From positions 1 through 56,477 of the forward strand of contig NZ_FXAN01000055.1 in assembly GCF_900176645.1 (NCBI RefSeq): DNA of 56,477 nucleotides. Reading direction: 5' to 3'. This document shows, piece after piece, positions 26,360-38,266 of this stretch (its first letter is position 1; every line of letters starts with the position of its first letter). Below the pieces are notes generated by a model. It made no database searches. It was not told the origin of the DNA and saw only the letters and a program-made list of their open reading frames with translations. Source of the DNA: Burkholderia singularis. GTDB lineage: Bacteria > Pseudomonadota > Gammaproteobacteria > Burkholderiales > Burkholderiaceae. The position numbers and the translations under genes were made by a program.

Positions 26360-27613
26360 ATGGCTGAAATCAAGAACTACACGCTCAATTTCGGGCCCCA
26401 GCACCCGGCCGCGCACGGTGTGCTGCGCCTCGTGCTCGAACTCGACGGCGAAGTGATCCAGCGTGCCGATCCGCACATCGGCCTGCTGCATCGCGCGACC
26501 GAAAAACTCGCCGAAAACAAGACGTTCATTCAATCGGTGCCGTACATGGACCGTCTCGACTATGTGTCGATGATGGTCAACGAACACGGCTACGTGCTCG
26601 CGATCGAGAAATTGCTCGGCATCGAGGTGCCCGAGCGCGCGCAGTACATCCGCGTGCTGTTCGACGAAATCACGCGCGTGCTGAACCACTTGATGTGGAT
26701 CGGCGCGCACGCGCTCGACGTCGGCGCAATGGCGGTGTTCCTGTACGCGTTCCGCGAGCGCGAGGATCTGATGGACGTGTACGAGGCGGTGTCGGGCGCG
26801 CGCATGCATGCGGCGTACTATCGCCCAGGCGGCGTCTATCGCGATCTGCCTGACGCAATGCCGCAATACAAGGCGTCCAAGATTCGCAACGAGAAGGCGC
26901 TCGCGAAGATGAACGAGGCGCGCAGCGGCTCGGTGCTCGACTTCATCGACGATTTCTTCACGCGTTTTCCGAAGTGCGTCGATGAATACGAAACGCTGTT
27001 GACCGACAACCGGATCTGGAAGCAGCGTCTCGTCGGCATTGGCGTCGTGAGTCCGGAGCGCGCGCTGCAGCTCGGTCTGACAGGGCCGATGATTCGAGGC
27101 TCGGGCATCGCATGGGATTTGCGCAAGAAGCAGCCGTATGAAGTGTACGACCGCCTCGACTTCGACATTCCCGTCGGCGTGAACGGCGATTGCTACGATC
27201 GTTATTTGGTGCGCGTCGAGGAAATGCGTCAGTCCACCCGCATCGCGAAACAATGTATTGAGTGGCTGCGTAAGAATCCCGGTCCCGTCATCATCGACAA
27301 TCACAAGGTTGCACCGCCGTCGCGTGTTGGCATGAAATCGAACATGGAGGATCTGATCCACCATTTCAAGCTCTTCACCGAAGGTTTTCACGTGCCCGAA
27401 GGCGAAGCGTATGCGGCCGTCGAGCATCCGAAGGGCGAGTTCGGCATTTATCTCGTGTCGGACGGGGCGAACAAGCCGTATCGCCTCAAGATCCGCGCGC
27501 CGGGCTATGCGCATCTGTCCGCACTCGACGAAATGGCGCGCGGGCACATGATTGCCGACGCCGTCACGATCATCGGGACGCAGGACATCGTGTTCGGCGA
27601 AATCGACCGCTGA
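26360..27613 (+). CDS. nuoD: NADH-quinone oxidoreductase subunit D
   Basis: 417 residues, the 49-kDa subunit that forms the quinone pocket with NuoB. Visible: [22 protein letters not shown] with the quinone-binding His, [14 protein letters not shown], and the C-terminal DPVFGEIDR-like end (DIVFGEIDR). Nine base pairs separate it from nuoC. The following gap to nuoE (176 bp) is unusually long for this operon and contains no recognised feature. Confidence 0.97.
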   Translation: MAEIKNYTLNFGPQHPAAHGVLRLVLELDGEVIQRADPHIGLLHRATEKLAENKTFIQSVPYMDRLDYVSMMVNEHGYVLAIEKLLGIEVPERAQYIRVLFDEITRVLNHLMWIGAHALDVGAMAVFLYAFREREDLMDVYEAVSGARMHAAYYRPGGVYRDLPDAMPQYKASKIRNEKALAKMNEARSGSVLDFIDDFFTRFPKCVDEYETLLTDNRIWKQRLVGIGVVSPERALQLGLTGPMIRGSGIAWDLRKKQPYEVYDRLDFDIPVGVNGDCYDRYLVRVEEMRQSTRIAKQCIEWLRKNPGPVIIDNHKVAPPSRVGMKSNMEDLIHHFKLFTEGFHVPEGEAYAAVEHPKGEFGIYLVSDGANKPYRLKIRAPGYAHLSALDEMARGHMIADAVTIIGTQDIVFGEIDR

Positions 27614-27789
27614 CGGTCGGGCGCCGCTTGCGGCCCGGCTGGAGCGGGCACGAGCGGCGAGTCACACGCGGCGCGGCTGACCGGCGCGCCGCCGCAGCAA
27701 GCTGTCAACAGTGAACGCCAGGTCTGCCGCGGCATTGGCCATGCGGCAGGTTGTTCGTGCGGTAGGAATTGAAAGAGTCGTGTCTGAAA

Positions 27790-28271
27790 ATGATCTCAGC
27801 TGAAGGCCTGAAAGAAATCGATCGAGCGATCGCGAAGTATCCCGCCGATCAGAAACAGTCCGCCGTGATGAGCGCGCTGGCCGTCGCCCAAGAGGAGCAT
27901 GGCTGGCTGTCGCCCGAACTGATGCAGTTCGTCGCGGACTATCTCGACATGCCGGCGATCGCGGTTCAGGAGGTCGCGACGTTCTACACGATGTATGAGC
28001 TTGCGCCTGTCGGCCGCCATAAGATCACGCTCTGCACGAATCTGCCGTGCCAGCTCGGGCCCCACGGCGGCGCGCAAGCGACTGCCGAATATCTGAAGCA
28101 GAAGCTCGGCATCGGTTTTGGCGAAACGACGCCGGACGGCAAGTTTACGTTGAAGGAAGGCGAATGCTTCGGCGCGTGCGGCGATGCGCCGGTGCTGCTG
28201 CTTAACAACCACAAAATGTGCAGCTTCATGAGCCGCGAGAAGATCGACCAGCTGCTTGAGGAGCTCTCGAA

Positions 28272-28275
<4 letters not shown>
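27790..28275 (+). CDS. nuoE: NADH-quinone oxidoreductase subunit E
   Basis: 161 residues from the ATG at 27790. It is the 24-kDa subunit with a thioredoxin-like fold and the N1a [2Fe-2S] cluster, bound by Cys82 and Cys87 (CTNLPC) and Cys126 and Cys130 (CFGAC). A TTG at 27769 with AGGAA nearby would add seven residues; the ATG matches family length better. Its TGA overlaps the nuoF ATG (28272-28275). Confidence 0.95.
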
Positions 28276-29582
<1,307 letters not shown>

Positions 29583-29665
29583 AGCGCGCAATCCGATTGC
29601 GGAATTCGAGCGCCCGGACGAGCGTTAGCGGGCGAGCGGTAATAGGTTAAGGACCAGTCACCATC

Positions 29666-31993
29666 ATGGTTGAACTTGAAATAGACGGCAAGAAGGTCGA
29701 GGTGCCTGAAGGCAGCATGGTGATCCAGGCTGCGCATAAGGCGGATACGTATATTCCTCACTTCTGCTATCACAAGAAGCTGTCGGTCGCGGCGAATTGC
29801 CGGATGTGCCTCGTCGAAGTCGAGAAGATGCCGAAGGCCGTGCCCGCGTGCGCGACGCCGGTATCGGCCGGCATGATCGTCCACACCAACTCTGAAAAGG
29901 CCACGAAGGCGCAGCAGTCGGTGATGGAATTCCTGTTGATCAACCATCCGCTCGATTGCCCGATCTGCGATCAAGGCGGCGAATGCCAACTGCAGGATCT
30001 CGCGGTCGGCTACGGCAAGTCGTCGTCGCGCTACAGCGAAGAGAAGCGTGTCGTGTTCCACAAGAACGTGGGTCCGCTGATCTCGATGGAAGAGATGTCG
30101 CGCTGCATCCACTGCACGCGCTGCGTGCGCTTCGGCCAGGAAATCGCCGGCGTGATGGAGCTTGGCATGCTGGGCCGCGGCGAGCATTCGGAAATCACGA
30201 CGTTCGTCGGCAAGACGGTCGACTCCGAGCTGTCGGGCAACATGATCGATCTGTGCCCGGTCGGCGCGCTGACGAGCAAGCCGTTTCGCTACAGCGCCCG
30301 CACGTGGGAGCTGTCGCGCCGCAAATCGGTGAGTCCGCATGATTCGGTCGGTGCGAATCTCGTCGTCCAGGTGAAGAACAATCGCGTGATGCGCGTGTTG
30401 CCGTTCGAGAACGAAGCCGTCAACGAGTGCTGGATCTCGGACAAGGACCGTTTCTCGTATGAAGGCCTCAACAGCGACGAGCGTCTGACCAAGCCGATGA
30501 TCAAGCAAGGCGGTCAATGGCGTGAAGTCGATTGGCAGAGTGCGCTCGAATATGTCGCGCGCGGGTTGAAGGGTGTCGTGGCCGACCACGGCGCGTCGGC
30601 GCTCGCGACGCTGGCGAGCGCGCATAGCACGGTCGAGGAACTGTTCCTGCTCAAGTCGCTCGCGCACGGTCTGAAGACGCCGAACATCGATGTCCGTTTG
30701 CGCCAGTCCGATTTTTCCTCCGCAGCGGAAGGCGCGCCGTGGCTTGGCATGCCGATTGCGGCGCTGTCCGGCGTCAGCGGCGCGCTCGTGATCGGTTCGC
30801 TGTTGCGCCGCGATCACCCGCTGCTCGCCGCGCGTCTGCGTCAGGCCGCGAAGGGCGGCGCGCAGTTGCATTTCCTGCATGCGACCGGCGACGACTCGCT
30901 GATCCCGAGCGCGAAGCGCATCGTCGCCGCGCCGTCGGCATGGCTCGACGAACTCGCGGGCATCGCGGCAGCGGTCGCGCAAGCGCGCGGCGTCGCATTG
31001 CCGCAGGCGCTCGCGGGCGTTGAAGCATCCGCCGCCGCGCAGGCCGTCGCGCAATCGCTCGCAAGCGGCGAGCGCCGTGTCGTGCTGCTCGGCAACGGCG
31101 CGGTTCAGCATCCGCAGTTCGCGCAGATCCACGCGCTCGCGCAATGGATCGCCGACAATACCGGAGCGACGCTCGGTTTTCTGACCGAAGCGGCGAACAC
31201 GGTCGGCGCGCATCTCGTCGGCGCGTTGCCCGGCGAAGGCGGCCTGAACGCGCGCGACGCGTTCGCGCAGCCGCGCAAGGGCTATGTGCTGCTCAACGTC
31301 GAACCCGAATTCGATACGGCCGATCCCGTGCAAGCGCTCGCCGCGCTCCAGCAGGCGGAAACGGTCGTTGTGCTGTCGCCGTTCAAACACGGTCTCGACT
31401 ATGCGGACGTGTTGTTGCCGATCGCGCCGTTTACCGAGACGGCCGGCACGTATGTCAACGCGGAAGGCCGCGTGCAGTCGTTCAACGGCGTCGTGCGCCC
31501 GCTTGGCGACACGCGTCCGGCGTGGAAGGTGCTGCGCGTGCTCGGTAACTTGCTCGGCCTGCCGAATTTCGAATACGAGACGTCCGACGAGGTGCGCATT
31601 GCCGCACTTGGCGACGGCGAGATCGCGCCGCGTCTGTCGAATCGGACGAAAGCCGCGGTCGAGCGTGCGGCGACGAAGGCGAACGGCGCGCTCGAACGTC
31701 TTGCCGACGTGCCGATTTATCATGCCGACGCGCTCGTGCGTCGCGCCGGCGCGCTGCATCTGACGGCCGCCGCGAAAGTGGCGTCCCAGGCCGGCTTGCC
31801 TGCCGCGTTGTTCGATCAGCTCGGCTTGAAGGACGGCGACGCGGTGCGCGTGCGCCAAGGCGATCGTGCGGTGCAATTGCCGGCCGTGCGCGACGAGAAT
31901 CTTGCGGCAAATGTCGTTCGCGTGTCGGCGGCAACGCCTGCCGGCGCGGCGCTCGGCGGCCTGTCCGGTGAACTGGTGGTGGAGAAGGCGTAA
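29666..31993 (+). CDS. nuoG: NADH-quinone oxidoreductase subunit G
   Basis: 775 residues, the 75-kDa subunit. The N-terminal [2Fe-2S] site uses Cys34, Cys45, Cys48 and Cys62. N4/N5-type clusters use His94, Cys98, Cys101 and Cys107 and then Cys147, Cys150, Cys153 and Cys197. The remaining two thirds is a degenerate molybdopterin-oxidoreductase domain. The extra N7 ligand motif of some bacteria was not seen. It is directly followed by nuoH (stop and start are adjacent). Confidence 0.96.
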   Translation: MVELEIDGKKVEVPEGSMVIQAAHKADTYIPHFCYHKKLSVAANCRMCLVEVEKMPKAVPACATPVSAGMIVHTNSEKATKAQQSVMEFLLINHPLDCPICDQGGECQLQDLAVGYGKSSSRYSEEKRVVFHKNVGPLISMEEMSRCIHCTRCVRFGQEIAGVMELGMLGRGEHSEITTFVGKTVDSELSGNMIDLCPVGALTSKPFRYSARTWELSRRKSVSPHDSVGANLVVQVKNNRVMRVLPFENEAVNECWISDKDRFSYEGLNSDERLTKPMIKQGGQWREVDWQSALEYVARGLKGVVADHGASALATLASAHSTVEELFLLKSLAHGLKTPNIDVRLRQSDFSSAAEGAPWLGMPIAALSGVSGALVIGSLLRRDHPLLAARLRQAAKGGAQLHFLHATGDDSLIPSAKRIVAAPSAWLDELAGIAAAVAQARGVALPQALAGVEASAAAQAVAQSLASGERRVVLLGNGAVQHPQFAQIHALAQWIADNTGATLGFLTEAANTVGAHLVGALPGEGGLNARDAFAQPRKGYVLLNVEPEFDTADPVQALAALQQAETVVVLSPFKHGLDYADVLLPIAPFTETAGTYVNAEGRVQSFNGVVRPLGDTRPAWKVLRVLGNLLGLPNFEYETSDEVRIAALGDGEIAPRLSNRTKAAVERAATKANGALERLADVPIYHADALVRRAGALHLTAAAKVASQAGLPAALFDQLGLKDGDAVRVRQGDRAVQLPAVRDENLAANVVRVSAATPAGAALGGLSGELVVEKA

Positions 31994-33058
31994 ATGAGCT
32001 TGTTCGATACGATCAATTCGGGCGGGGCGGAGCTTCTCGGTGCGGCGTGGCCGACGGTATGGGCGCTGGTGCGCATTCTCGTCGTCGCCGTCGTGATCCT
32101 GTTGTCCGTCGCATATCTGATTCTGTGGGAGCGTAAGCTGATCGGCTGGATGCATGTGCGTCTCGGTCCGAACCGCGTCGGTCCCGCGGGCCTGTTGCAG
32201 CCGATCGCCGACGTGCTGAAACTGCTGCTCAAAGAGGTGATCCACCCGACGGCGGCAAGCCGCTGGCTGTATCTGATCGCGCCGGTGATGACGGTCGTGC
32301 CGGCGTTTGCGGTGTGGGCCGTGATCCCGTTCCAGGCGGGCGCGGTGCTCGCAAACGTGAATGCAGGCCTCTTGTACGCGATGGCGATCTCGTCGGTCGG
32401 CGTCTATGCGGTGATTCTCGCCGGCTGGGCGTCGAACTCGAAGTACGCGTTTCTCGGCGCGATGCGCGCGGCCGCGCAGATGGTGTCGTATGAAATCTCG
32501 ATGGGTTTCGCGCTCGTGCTCGTGCTGATGACCGCCGGCAGCCTGAACCTGTCGGAGATCGTCAACTCGCAGCAGCACGGCTTCTTCGCGAACCACGGCG
32601 TCAACTTCCTGTCGTGGAACTGGCTGCCGCTGCTGCCGGTGTTCGTCGTCTACTTCATTTCGGGCATCGCCGAAACGAACCGCCATCCGTTCGACGTGGT
32701 GGAAGGCGAGTCGGAAATCGTCGCGGGCCACATGATCGATTACTCGGGGATGGCCTTCGCGCTGTTCTTCCTTGCCGAGTACATCAACATGATCGTGATC
32801 TCGGCGCTGGCGGCGACGATGTTTCTCGGCGGCTGGGACGCACCGTTCGAATTCCTGTCGTTCATTCCGGGCATCTTCTGGCTGGTGCTGAAGGTTTTCG
32901 CGCTGCTGTCGGTGTTCATTTGGGCCCGTGCGACGTTCCCGCGTTTCCGCTACGACCAGATCATGCGCCTCGGCTGGAAAGTGTTCCTGCCGGTGTGCGT
33001 GATTTGGGTGGTCGTGGTCGGTTTCTGGATGATGTCGCCGCTGAATATCTGGAAATAA
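31994..33058 (+). CDS. nuoH: NADH-quinone oxidoreductase subunit H
   Basis: 354 residues with about eight membrane helices, the subunit joining membrane arm and quinone chamber. Conserved stretches are [33 protein letters not shown] and [20 protein letters not shown], the acidic quinone-channel loop. Start immediately follows the nuoG stop. Confidence 0.97.
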   Translation: MSLFDTINSGGAELLGAAWPTVWALVRILVVAVVILLSVAYLILWERKLIGWMHVRLGPNRVGPAGLLQPIADVLKLLLKEVIHPTAASRWLYLIAPVMTVVPAFAVWAVIPFQAGAVLANVNAGLLYAMAISSVGVYAVILAGWASNSKYAFLGAMRAAAQMVSYEISMGFALVLVLMTAGSLNLSEIVNSQQHGFFANHGVNFLSWNWLPLLPVFVVYFISGIAETNRHPFDVVEGESEIVAGHMIDYSGMAFALFFLAEYINMIVISALAATMFLGGWDAPFEFLSFIPGIFWLVLKVFALLSVFIWARATFPRFRYDQIMRLGWKVFLPVCVIWVVVVGFWMMSPLNIWK

Positions 33059-33073
33059 GGGGCGGACGAAATC

Positions 33074-33562
33074 ATGACGGCAATCCAACAGTTCTTTAAA
33101 ACTTTCTTCCTGACCGAGCTGCTGAAGGGGCTCGCGCTGACGGGGCGGTACACGTTCAAGCGCAAGTTCACCGTACAGTTCCCGGAGGAGAAAACGCCGA
33201 TCTCGCCGCGCTTTCGCGGTCTGCATGCGCTGCGCCGCTACGAGAACGGCGAGGAGCGCTGCATCGCATGCAAGCTGTGCGAAGCGGTGTGCCCGGCAAT
33301 GGCGATTACGATCGAATCGGAAACGCGCGCGGATAATACGCGCCGCACGACGCGCTACGACATCGATCTGACGAAGTGCATCTTCTGCGGTTTCTGCGAA
33401 GAAAGCTGCCCGGTCGATTCGATCGTCGAAACGCAGATCCTCGAGTATCACGGCGAAAAGCGCGGCGACTTGTATTTCACGAAGGAAATGCTGCTCGCGG
33501 TCGGCGATCGCTACGAGAAGGAGATCGCGGCTGCGAAGGCCGCCGATGCGCGGTATCGGTGA
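33074..33562 (+). CDS. nuoI: NADH-quinone oxidoreductase subunit I
   Basis: 162 residues, the 23-kDa subunit with two [4Fe-4S] clusters (N6a, N6b). Ligands are Cys63, 66, 69 and 73 ([12 protein letters not shown]) and Cys102, 105, 108 and 112 ([12 protein letters not shown]). A GC-rich 121-bp gap with a 7-bp hairpin (CCGCGGC/GCCGCGG) follows before nuoJ. Confidence 0.97.
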   Translation: MTAIQQFFKTFFLTELLKGLALTGRYTFKRKFTVQFPEEKTPISPRFRGLHALRRYENGEERCIACKLCEAVCPAMAITIESETRADNTRRTTRYDIDLTKCIFCGFCEESCPVDSIVETQILEYHGEKRGDLYFTKEMLLAVGDRYEKEIAAAKAADARYR

Positions 33563-33683
33563 TCCTTCGGGGAACCGACGGCCGCCCCGGCGAGCGGGTC
33601 GGCCAACCCGCGGCGACGCCGCGGTTCGCCCGGCGGTGACAGCCAACCGCGCCTGACAATGGCCTAATGATGAACCGGTAATC

Positions 33684-34340
33684 ATGGACTTCACGACCGT
33701 ACTCTTCTACATCTTCTCGTTGCTCCTCGTGGTATCGGGGCTGAAGGTGATCACTTCGCGCAACCCGGTGGCGTCTGCGCTTTTCCTCGTGCTCGCGTTC
33801 TTCAACGCAGCCGCGATCTGGATGCTGCTCGAGGCCGAATTCCTCGCGATCCTGCTAGTGCTCGTCTACGTGGGCGCGGTGATGGTGCTGTTCCTGTTCG
33901 TCGTGATGATGCTCGACATCAACATCGACGTGCTGCGCCGCGACTTCCGGCGTTTCGTGCCGATGGCGACCGCGGTGGGCGCGATCATCGTCGTCGAGAC
34001 GGCGCTGATTCTCTGGCGCGGCTATGGCGCGACGTCGTCGCCGGTGCGCGACATCGCCGCGGGCGCGGCGGCCGGCATGCCGAATACGAAGCTGATCGGC
34101 AAGGTGATCTATACCGATTACATCTTCGCGTTCGAAATCGCGGGCCTCGTGCTGCTCGTCGCGATCATCGCGGCGGTCGCGCTGACTGCGCAGAAGGGCA
34201 AGGACAGCAAGCGCCAGCGCGTGTCCGACCAGGTGAAGGTGCGCCGCCAGGACCGCGTGCGCCTCGTGAAGATGGCAGCGGACAAGCCGCAGCCGGAAAC
34301 GGCCGAGCGCGCGGCAGGCGCCGCCGGCGGCAACGGCTAA
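33684..34340 (+). CDS. nuoJ: NADH-quinone oxidoreductase subunit J
   Basis: 218 residues with five hydrophobic helices in the first 170 residues. [43 protein letters not shown] segments contain the pi-bulge helix typical of NuoJ. A basic, Lys/Arg/Gln-rich C-terminal tail of about 45 residues extends past the last helix and ends in AAGAAGGNG. The start is 18 bp before nuoK's region ends; nuoK begins 17 bp downstream of the stop. Confidence 0.95.
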   Translation: MDFTTVLFYIFSLLLVVSGLKVITSRNPVASALFLVLAFFNAAAIWMLLEAEFLAILLVLVYVGAVMVLFLFVVMMLDINIDVLRRDFRRFVPMATAVGAIIVVETALILWRGYGATSSPVRDIAAGAAAGMPNTKLIGKVIYTDYIFAFEIAGLVLLVAIIAAVALTAQKGKDSKRQRVSDQVKVRRQDRVRLVKMAADKPQPETAERAAGAAGGNG

Positions 34341-34357
34341 GCGGAGGAAAAGAAACT

Positions 34358-34663
34358 ATGTTGACCTTGGCGCATTACCTCGTGCTCGGTGCGATCCTGT
34401 TCGCGATCAGCATCGTTGGGATCTTCCTGAACCGCCGCAACATCATCGTGATCCTGATGGCGATCGAATTGATGCTGCTCGCGGTGAATACCAATTTCGT
34501 CGCGTTCTCGCACTACCTGGGCGACGTGCACGGCCAGATCTTCGTGTTCTTCGTGCTGACGGTCGCGGCGGCGGAAGCAGCGATCGGCCTCGCGATTCTC
34601 GTGACGTTGTTCCGCAAGCTCGACACGATCAATGTCGAGGATCTCGATCAGCTCAAAGGTTAA
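34358..34663 (+). CDS. nuoK: NADH-quinone oxidoreductase subunit K
   Basis: 101 residues, three membrane helices. The proton-channel glutamates are visible in [12 protein letters not shown] (first) and [12 protein letters not shown] (second), the conserved pair of this subunit. GGAGGAAAAGAAAC precedes the ATG, a strong ribosome-binding site. Confidence 0.97.
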   Translation: MLTLAHYLVLGAILFAISIVGIFLNRRNIIVILMAIELMLLAVNTNFVAFSHYLGDVHGQIFVFFVLTVAAAEAAIGLAILVTLFRKLDTINVEDLDQLKG

Positions 34664-34680
34664 TTTCAGGCAAGGCTGTT

Positions 34681-36735
34681 ATGTCAACGACACTCAATGA
34701 AAACCTGCTGTTGGCGATTCCGCTCGCGCCGCTCGCCGGTTCGCTGATCGCGGGGTTGTTCGGCAACGCGATCGGACGCAGCAACGCGCACCGGGTCACG
34801 ATTCTCGGCGTCGCGATCTCGCTCGTGCTTTCCGCGATGGTGTTCTTCCAGGTGCTGGATGGCGCGAGTTTCAATGCCACCGTCTACGAATGGATGAACG
34901 TGGGCTCGCTGAAGCTCGAGGTCGGTTTCCTCGTCGACACGCTGACCGCGATGATGATGGTGGTCGTGACCTTCGTGTCGCTGATGGTGCACATCTACAC
35001 GATCGGCTACATGTCGGAAGAGGACGGCTATCAGCGCTTCTTCTCGTACATCTCGTTGTTTACGTTCTCGATGCTGATGCTCGTGATGAGCAACAACTTC
35101 CTGCAGCTTTTCTTCGGCTGGGAAGCGGTGGGTCTCGTGTCGTACCTGCTGATCGGCTTCTACTTCACGCGTGAAAGCGCGATCTACGCGAACATGAAGG
35201 CGTTCCTCGTGAACCGCGTCGGCGATTTCGGCTTCCTGCTCGGCATCGGCCTCATCCTCGCGTATGCGGGCTCGATGAACTACGGCGAAGTGTTCGCGAA
35301 GCGCGCGGAACTCGCGACGCTGCACTTTCCGGGCACGCAATGGGGTTTGCTGACGGTCGCATGCATTTGCCTTTTCGTCGGCGCGATGGGTAAGTCCGCG
35401 CAGTTCCCGCTGCACGTGTGGCTGCCTGACTCGATGGAGGGCCCGACGCCGATCTCCGCACTGATTCACGCGGCAACGATGGTGACGGCCGGCATCTTCA
35501 TGGTTACGCGGATGTCGCCGCTGTTCGAACTGTCCGACGCGGCGCTGTCGTTCGTCACGGTGATCGGCGCGATCACGGCGCTGTTCATGGGATTTCTGGG
35601 CATCGTGCAGAACGACATCAAGCGCGTCGTCGCATACTCGACGCTGTCGCAGCTCGGCTACATGACGGTTGCGCTCGGCGTGTCCGCGTACCCGGTCGCC
35701 GTGTTCCACCTGATGACGCACGCATTCTTCAAGGCGCTGCTGTTCCTCGGCGCGGGCTCGGTGATCATCGGCATGCACCACGATCAGGACATGCGCAACA
35801 TGGGCGGCCTGCGCAAGTACATGCCGATCACGTGGATCACGTCGCTGATCGGCTCGCTTGCGCTGATCGGCACGCCGTTCTTCTCCGGTTTCTATTCGAA
35901 GGACTCGATCATCGACGCGGTGAAGCTGTCGCACCTGCCGGGTTCGGGCTTCGCGTACTTCGCGGTCGTCGCGAGCGTGTTCGTCACCGCGCTGTACTCG
36001 TTCCGGATGTACTTCCTCGTGTTCCACGGCGAAGAGCGCTTCCGTCAGCCGAAGCACCCGGATTCGCCGATGGCGCAGGCGGCCGCGCATGGTCATGACG
36101 ATCATGGCCACGGTCATGACGACCACGGCCACGCGCATGTGCCGCACGAAACGCCGTGGGTCGTCTGGGTGCCGCTCGTGCTGCTGGCGATTCCGTCGAT
36201 TGTGATCGGCGCGGTGGCAATCGGCCCGATGCTGTTCGGCGATTTCTTCCAGCACGGCGTCGCGTTCGACAAGGTGATCTTCATCGGCCAGAATCACCCG
36301 GCGCTTGCCGAGATGGCCGAGGAGTTCCACGGCTGGGCGGCGATGGGGCTGCATTCGGTGTCGGGGCTGCCGGTTTATCTGGCGCTCGCTGGCGTTGTCG
36401 TCGCGTGGTTCCTGTATCTGAAGCGTCCGGATCTGCCGGCGTCGATCCGTCGCGCGTTCGGCCCGATCTACACGCTGCTTGACAACAAGTACTACATGGA
36501 CAAGATCAACGAGGTCGTGTTCGCGAAGGGCGCGGTCGCGATCGGCCGCGGGCTGTGGAAGGAGGGCGACGTCGTGGTGATCGATGGCCTCGTCAACGGC
36601 AGCGCGCGCTTCATCGGCTGGTTCGCCGGCGTGATCCGCTTCCTGCAATCCGGTTACATCTATCACTACGCGTTCGCCATGATCATCGGCATGCTGGGGC
36701 TCCTGACCCTGTTTGTAACGCTCGGCGGCAAATAA
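34681..36735 (+). CDS. nuoL: NADH-quinone oxidoreductase subunit L
   Basis: 684 residues, an antiporter-like proton-pumping subunit with the long lateral helix at the C-terminus. Conserved blocks: FFGWEAVGLVSYLLIGFYF (channel Glu), KSAQFPLHVWLPDSMEGPTPISALIHAATMVTAG, and AYSTLSQLGYM. A hydrophilic loop at about residues 470-490 is strikingly His-rich, with nine His in 21 residues alternating with Gly and Asp. The start is the ATG at 34681, 17 bp after nuoK. Confidence 0.96.
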   Translation: MSTTLNENLLLAIPLAPLAGSLIAGLFGNAIGRSNAHRVTILGVAISLVLSAMVFFQVLDGASFNATVYEWMNVGSLKLEVGFLVDTLTAMMMVVVTFVSLMVHIYTIGYMSEEDGYQRFFSYISLFTFSMLMLVMSNNFLQLFFGWEAVGLVSYLLIGFYFTRESAIYANMKAFLVNRVGDFGFLLGIGLILAYAGSMNYGEVFAKRAELATLHFPGTQWGLLTVACICLFVGAMGKSAQFPLHVWLPDSMEGPTPISALIHAATMVTAGIFMVTRMSPLFELSDAALSFVTVIGAITALFMGFLGIVQNDIKRVVAYSTLSQLGYMTVALGVSAYPVAVFHLMTHAFFKALLFLGAGSVIIGMHHDQDMRNMGGLRKYMPITWITSLIGSLALIGTPFFSGFYSKDSIIDAVKLSHLPGSGFAYFAVVASVFVTALYSFRMYFLVFHGEERFRQPKHPDSPMAQAAAHGHDDHGHGHDDHGHAHVPHETPWVVWVPLVLLAIPSIVIGAVAIGPMLFGDFFQHGVAFDKVIFIGQNHPALAEMAEEFHGWAAMGLHSVSGLPVYLALAGVVVAWFLYLKRPDLPASIRRAFGPIYTLLDNKYYMDKINEVVFAKGAVAIGRGLWKEGDVVVIDGLVNGSARFIGWFAGVIRFLQSGYIYHYAFAMIIGMLGLLTLFVTLGGK

Positions 36736-36751
36736 GGCGGAGACGATACTA

Positions 36752-38242
36752 ATGCACTCTTTTCCGATTCTCAGTACCGCGATCTGGCTGCCGATCGTCT
36801 TCGGCCTCATCGTGCTCGCGGTCGGCTCCGATAAAAATCCGGGCGTGGCGCGAGGGGTCGCGCTGATCGGCTCGCTGCTCGGTCTGGCCGTGACGGTTCC
36901 GCTCGTCACGGGCTTCGATTCGAGCACCGCGGCGTTGCAGTTCGTCGAGCAGTCGACGTGGATCGAACGCTTCAATATCTCGTATCACCTCGGCGTCGAC
37001 GGCATCTCGATGTGGTTCGTCGTGCTGACCGCGCTGATCACCGTGATCGTCGTGATCGCCGCGTGGGAAGTCATCACCGAGAATGTCGCGCAGTATCTCG
37101 CCGCGTTCCTGATCCTGTCGGGGATCATGATCGGCGTGTTCTCGGCGGCCGACGGCCTGCTGTTCTACGTGTTCTTCGAGGCCACGCTGATCCCGATGTA
37201 CATCATCATCGGCGTGTGGGGCGGCCCGAACCGCGTGTATGCGGCGTTCAAGTTTTTCCTGTACACGCTTGCCGGCTCGCTGCTGATGCTGGTCGCGCTG
37301 ATCTATCTGTACACGCATACGCATTCGTTCGATCTCGCGACCTGGCAGAACGCGAAACTCGAGATGACGCCGCAGATTCTGCTGTTCATCGCATTCTTCC
37401 TCGCCTTCGCGGTGAAGGTGCCGATGTGGCCGGTTCATACGTGGTTGCCGGACGCGCACGTCGAAGCGCCCACGGGCGGCTCGGTCGTGCTGGCCGCGAT
37501 CATGCTGAAGCTCGGCGCATACGGTTTCCTGCGCTTCTCGCTGCCGATCACGCCGGATGCGAGCCACTTCTTCGCACCGGTCGTGATCACGCTGTCGCTC
37601 GTCGCGGTGATCTACATCGGTCTCGTCGCGATGGTGCAGGCGGACATGAAGAAGCTCGTCGCGTATTCGTCGATCGCGCACATGGGCTTCGTTACGCTCG
37701 GCTTTTTCATCTTCAATCAGTTGGGCGTGGAAGGCGCGATCGTTCAGATGATCTCGCACGGCTTCGTATCGGGGGCGATGTTCCTTTGCATCGGCGTGCT
37801 GTACGACCGCCTGCATTCGCGTCAGATCGCCGATTACGGCGGCGTCGTCAACGTGATGCCGAAGTTCGCCGCGTTCGCGATGCTGTTCTCGATGGCCAAC
37901 TGCGGCTTGCCGGGCACGTCCGGTTTCGTCGGCGAATTCATGGTGATTCTCGCGGCGGTCCAGTTCAACTTCTGGATTGCGTTCGGGGCGGCGTTCACGC
38001 TGATTCTCGGCGCGGCCTACACGCTTTGGATGTACAAGCGCGTGTACTTCGGCGCGGTAAAGAGCGACAAGGTCGCGAAGCTCTCGGACATCGGCCGCCG
38101 CGAATTCTCGATGCTCGCCGTGCTTGCCGCGTTCACGTTGCTGATGGGCCTCTATCCGAAGCCGTTCACCGACGTGATGCACGTTTCCGTGGAAAACCTC
38201 CTCTCCCATGTCGCGCAGTCGAAACTGCCGCTGGCCCAGTAA
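36752..38242 (+). CDS. nuoM: NADH-quinone oxidoreductase subunit M
   Basis: 496 residues, an antiporter-like proton-pumping subunit with 14 helices. Conserved blocks include FFEATLIPMYIIIGVWGG (channel Glu), KVPMWPVHTWLPDAHVEAPTGGSVVLAAIMLKLGAYG and AYSSIAHMGFV. The length is normal. It starts 16 bp after nuoL. Confidence 0.97.
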   Translation: MHSFPILSTAIWLPIVFGLIVLAVGSDKNPGVARGVALIGSLLGLAVTVPLVTGFDSSTAALQFVEQSTWIERFNISYHLGVDGISMWFVVLTALITVIVVIAAWEVITENVAQYLAAFLILSGIMIGVFSAADGLLFYVFFEATLIPMYIIIGVWGGPNRVYAAFKFFLYTLAGSLLMLVALIYLYTHTHSFDLATWQNAKLEMTPQILLFIAFFLAFAVKVPMWPVHTWLPDAHVEAPTGGSVVLAAIMLKLGAYGFLRFSLPITPDASHFFAPVVITLSLVAVIYIGLVAMVQADMKKLVAYSSIAHMGFVTLGFFIFNQLGVEGAIVQMISHGFVSGAMFLCIGVLYDRLHSRQIADYGGVVNVMPKFAAFAMLFSMANCGLPGTSGFVGEFMVILAAVQFNFWIAFGAAFTLILGAAYTLWMYKRVYFGAVKSDKVAKLSDIGRREFSMLAVLAAFTLLMGLYPKPFTDVMHVSVENLLSHVAQSKLPLAQ

Positions 38243-38266
38243 GCGCGAGCGGAGGAAATCAAGATC

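Noticed and set aside
34684..36975. Open frame of about 763 codons opposite nuoL
   Set aside because: Antisense shadow; the protein is a run of Arg/His/Glu with no domain, and nuoL is intact.
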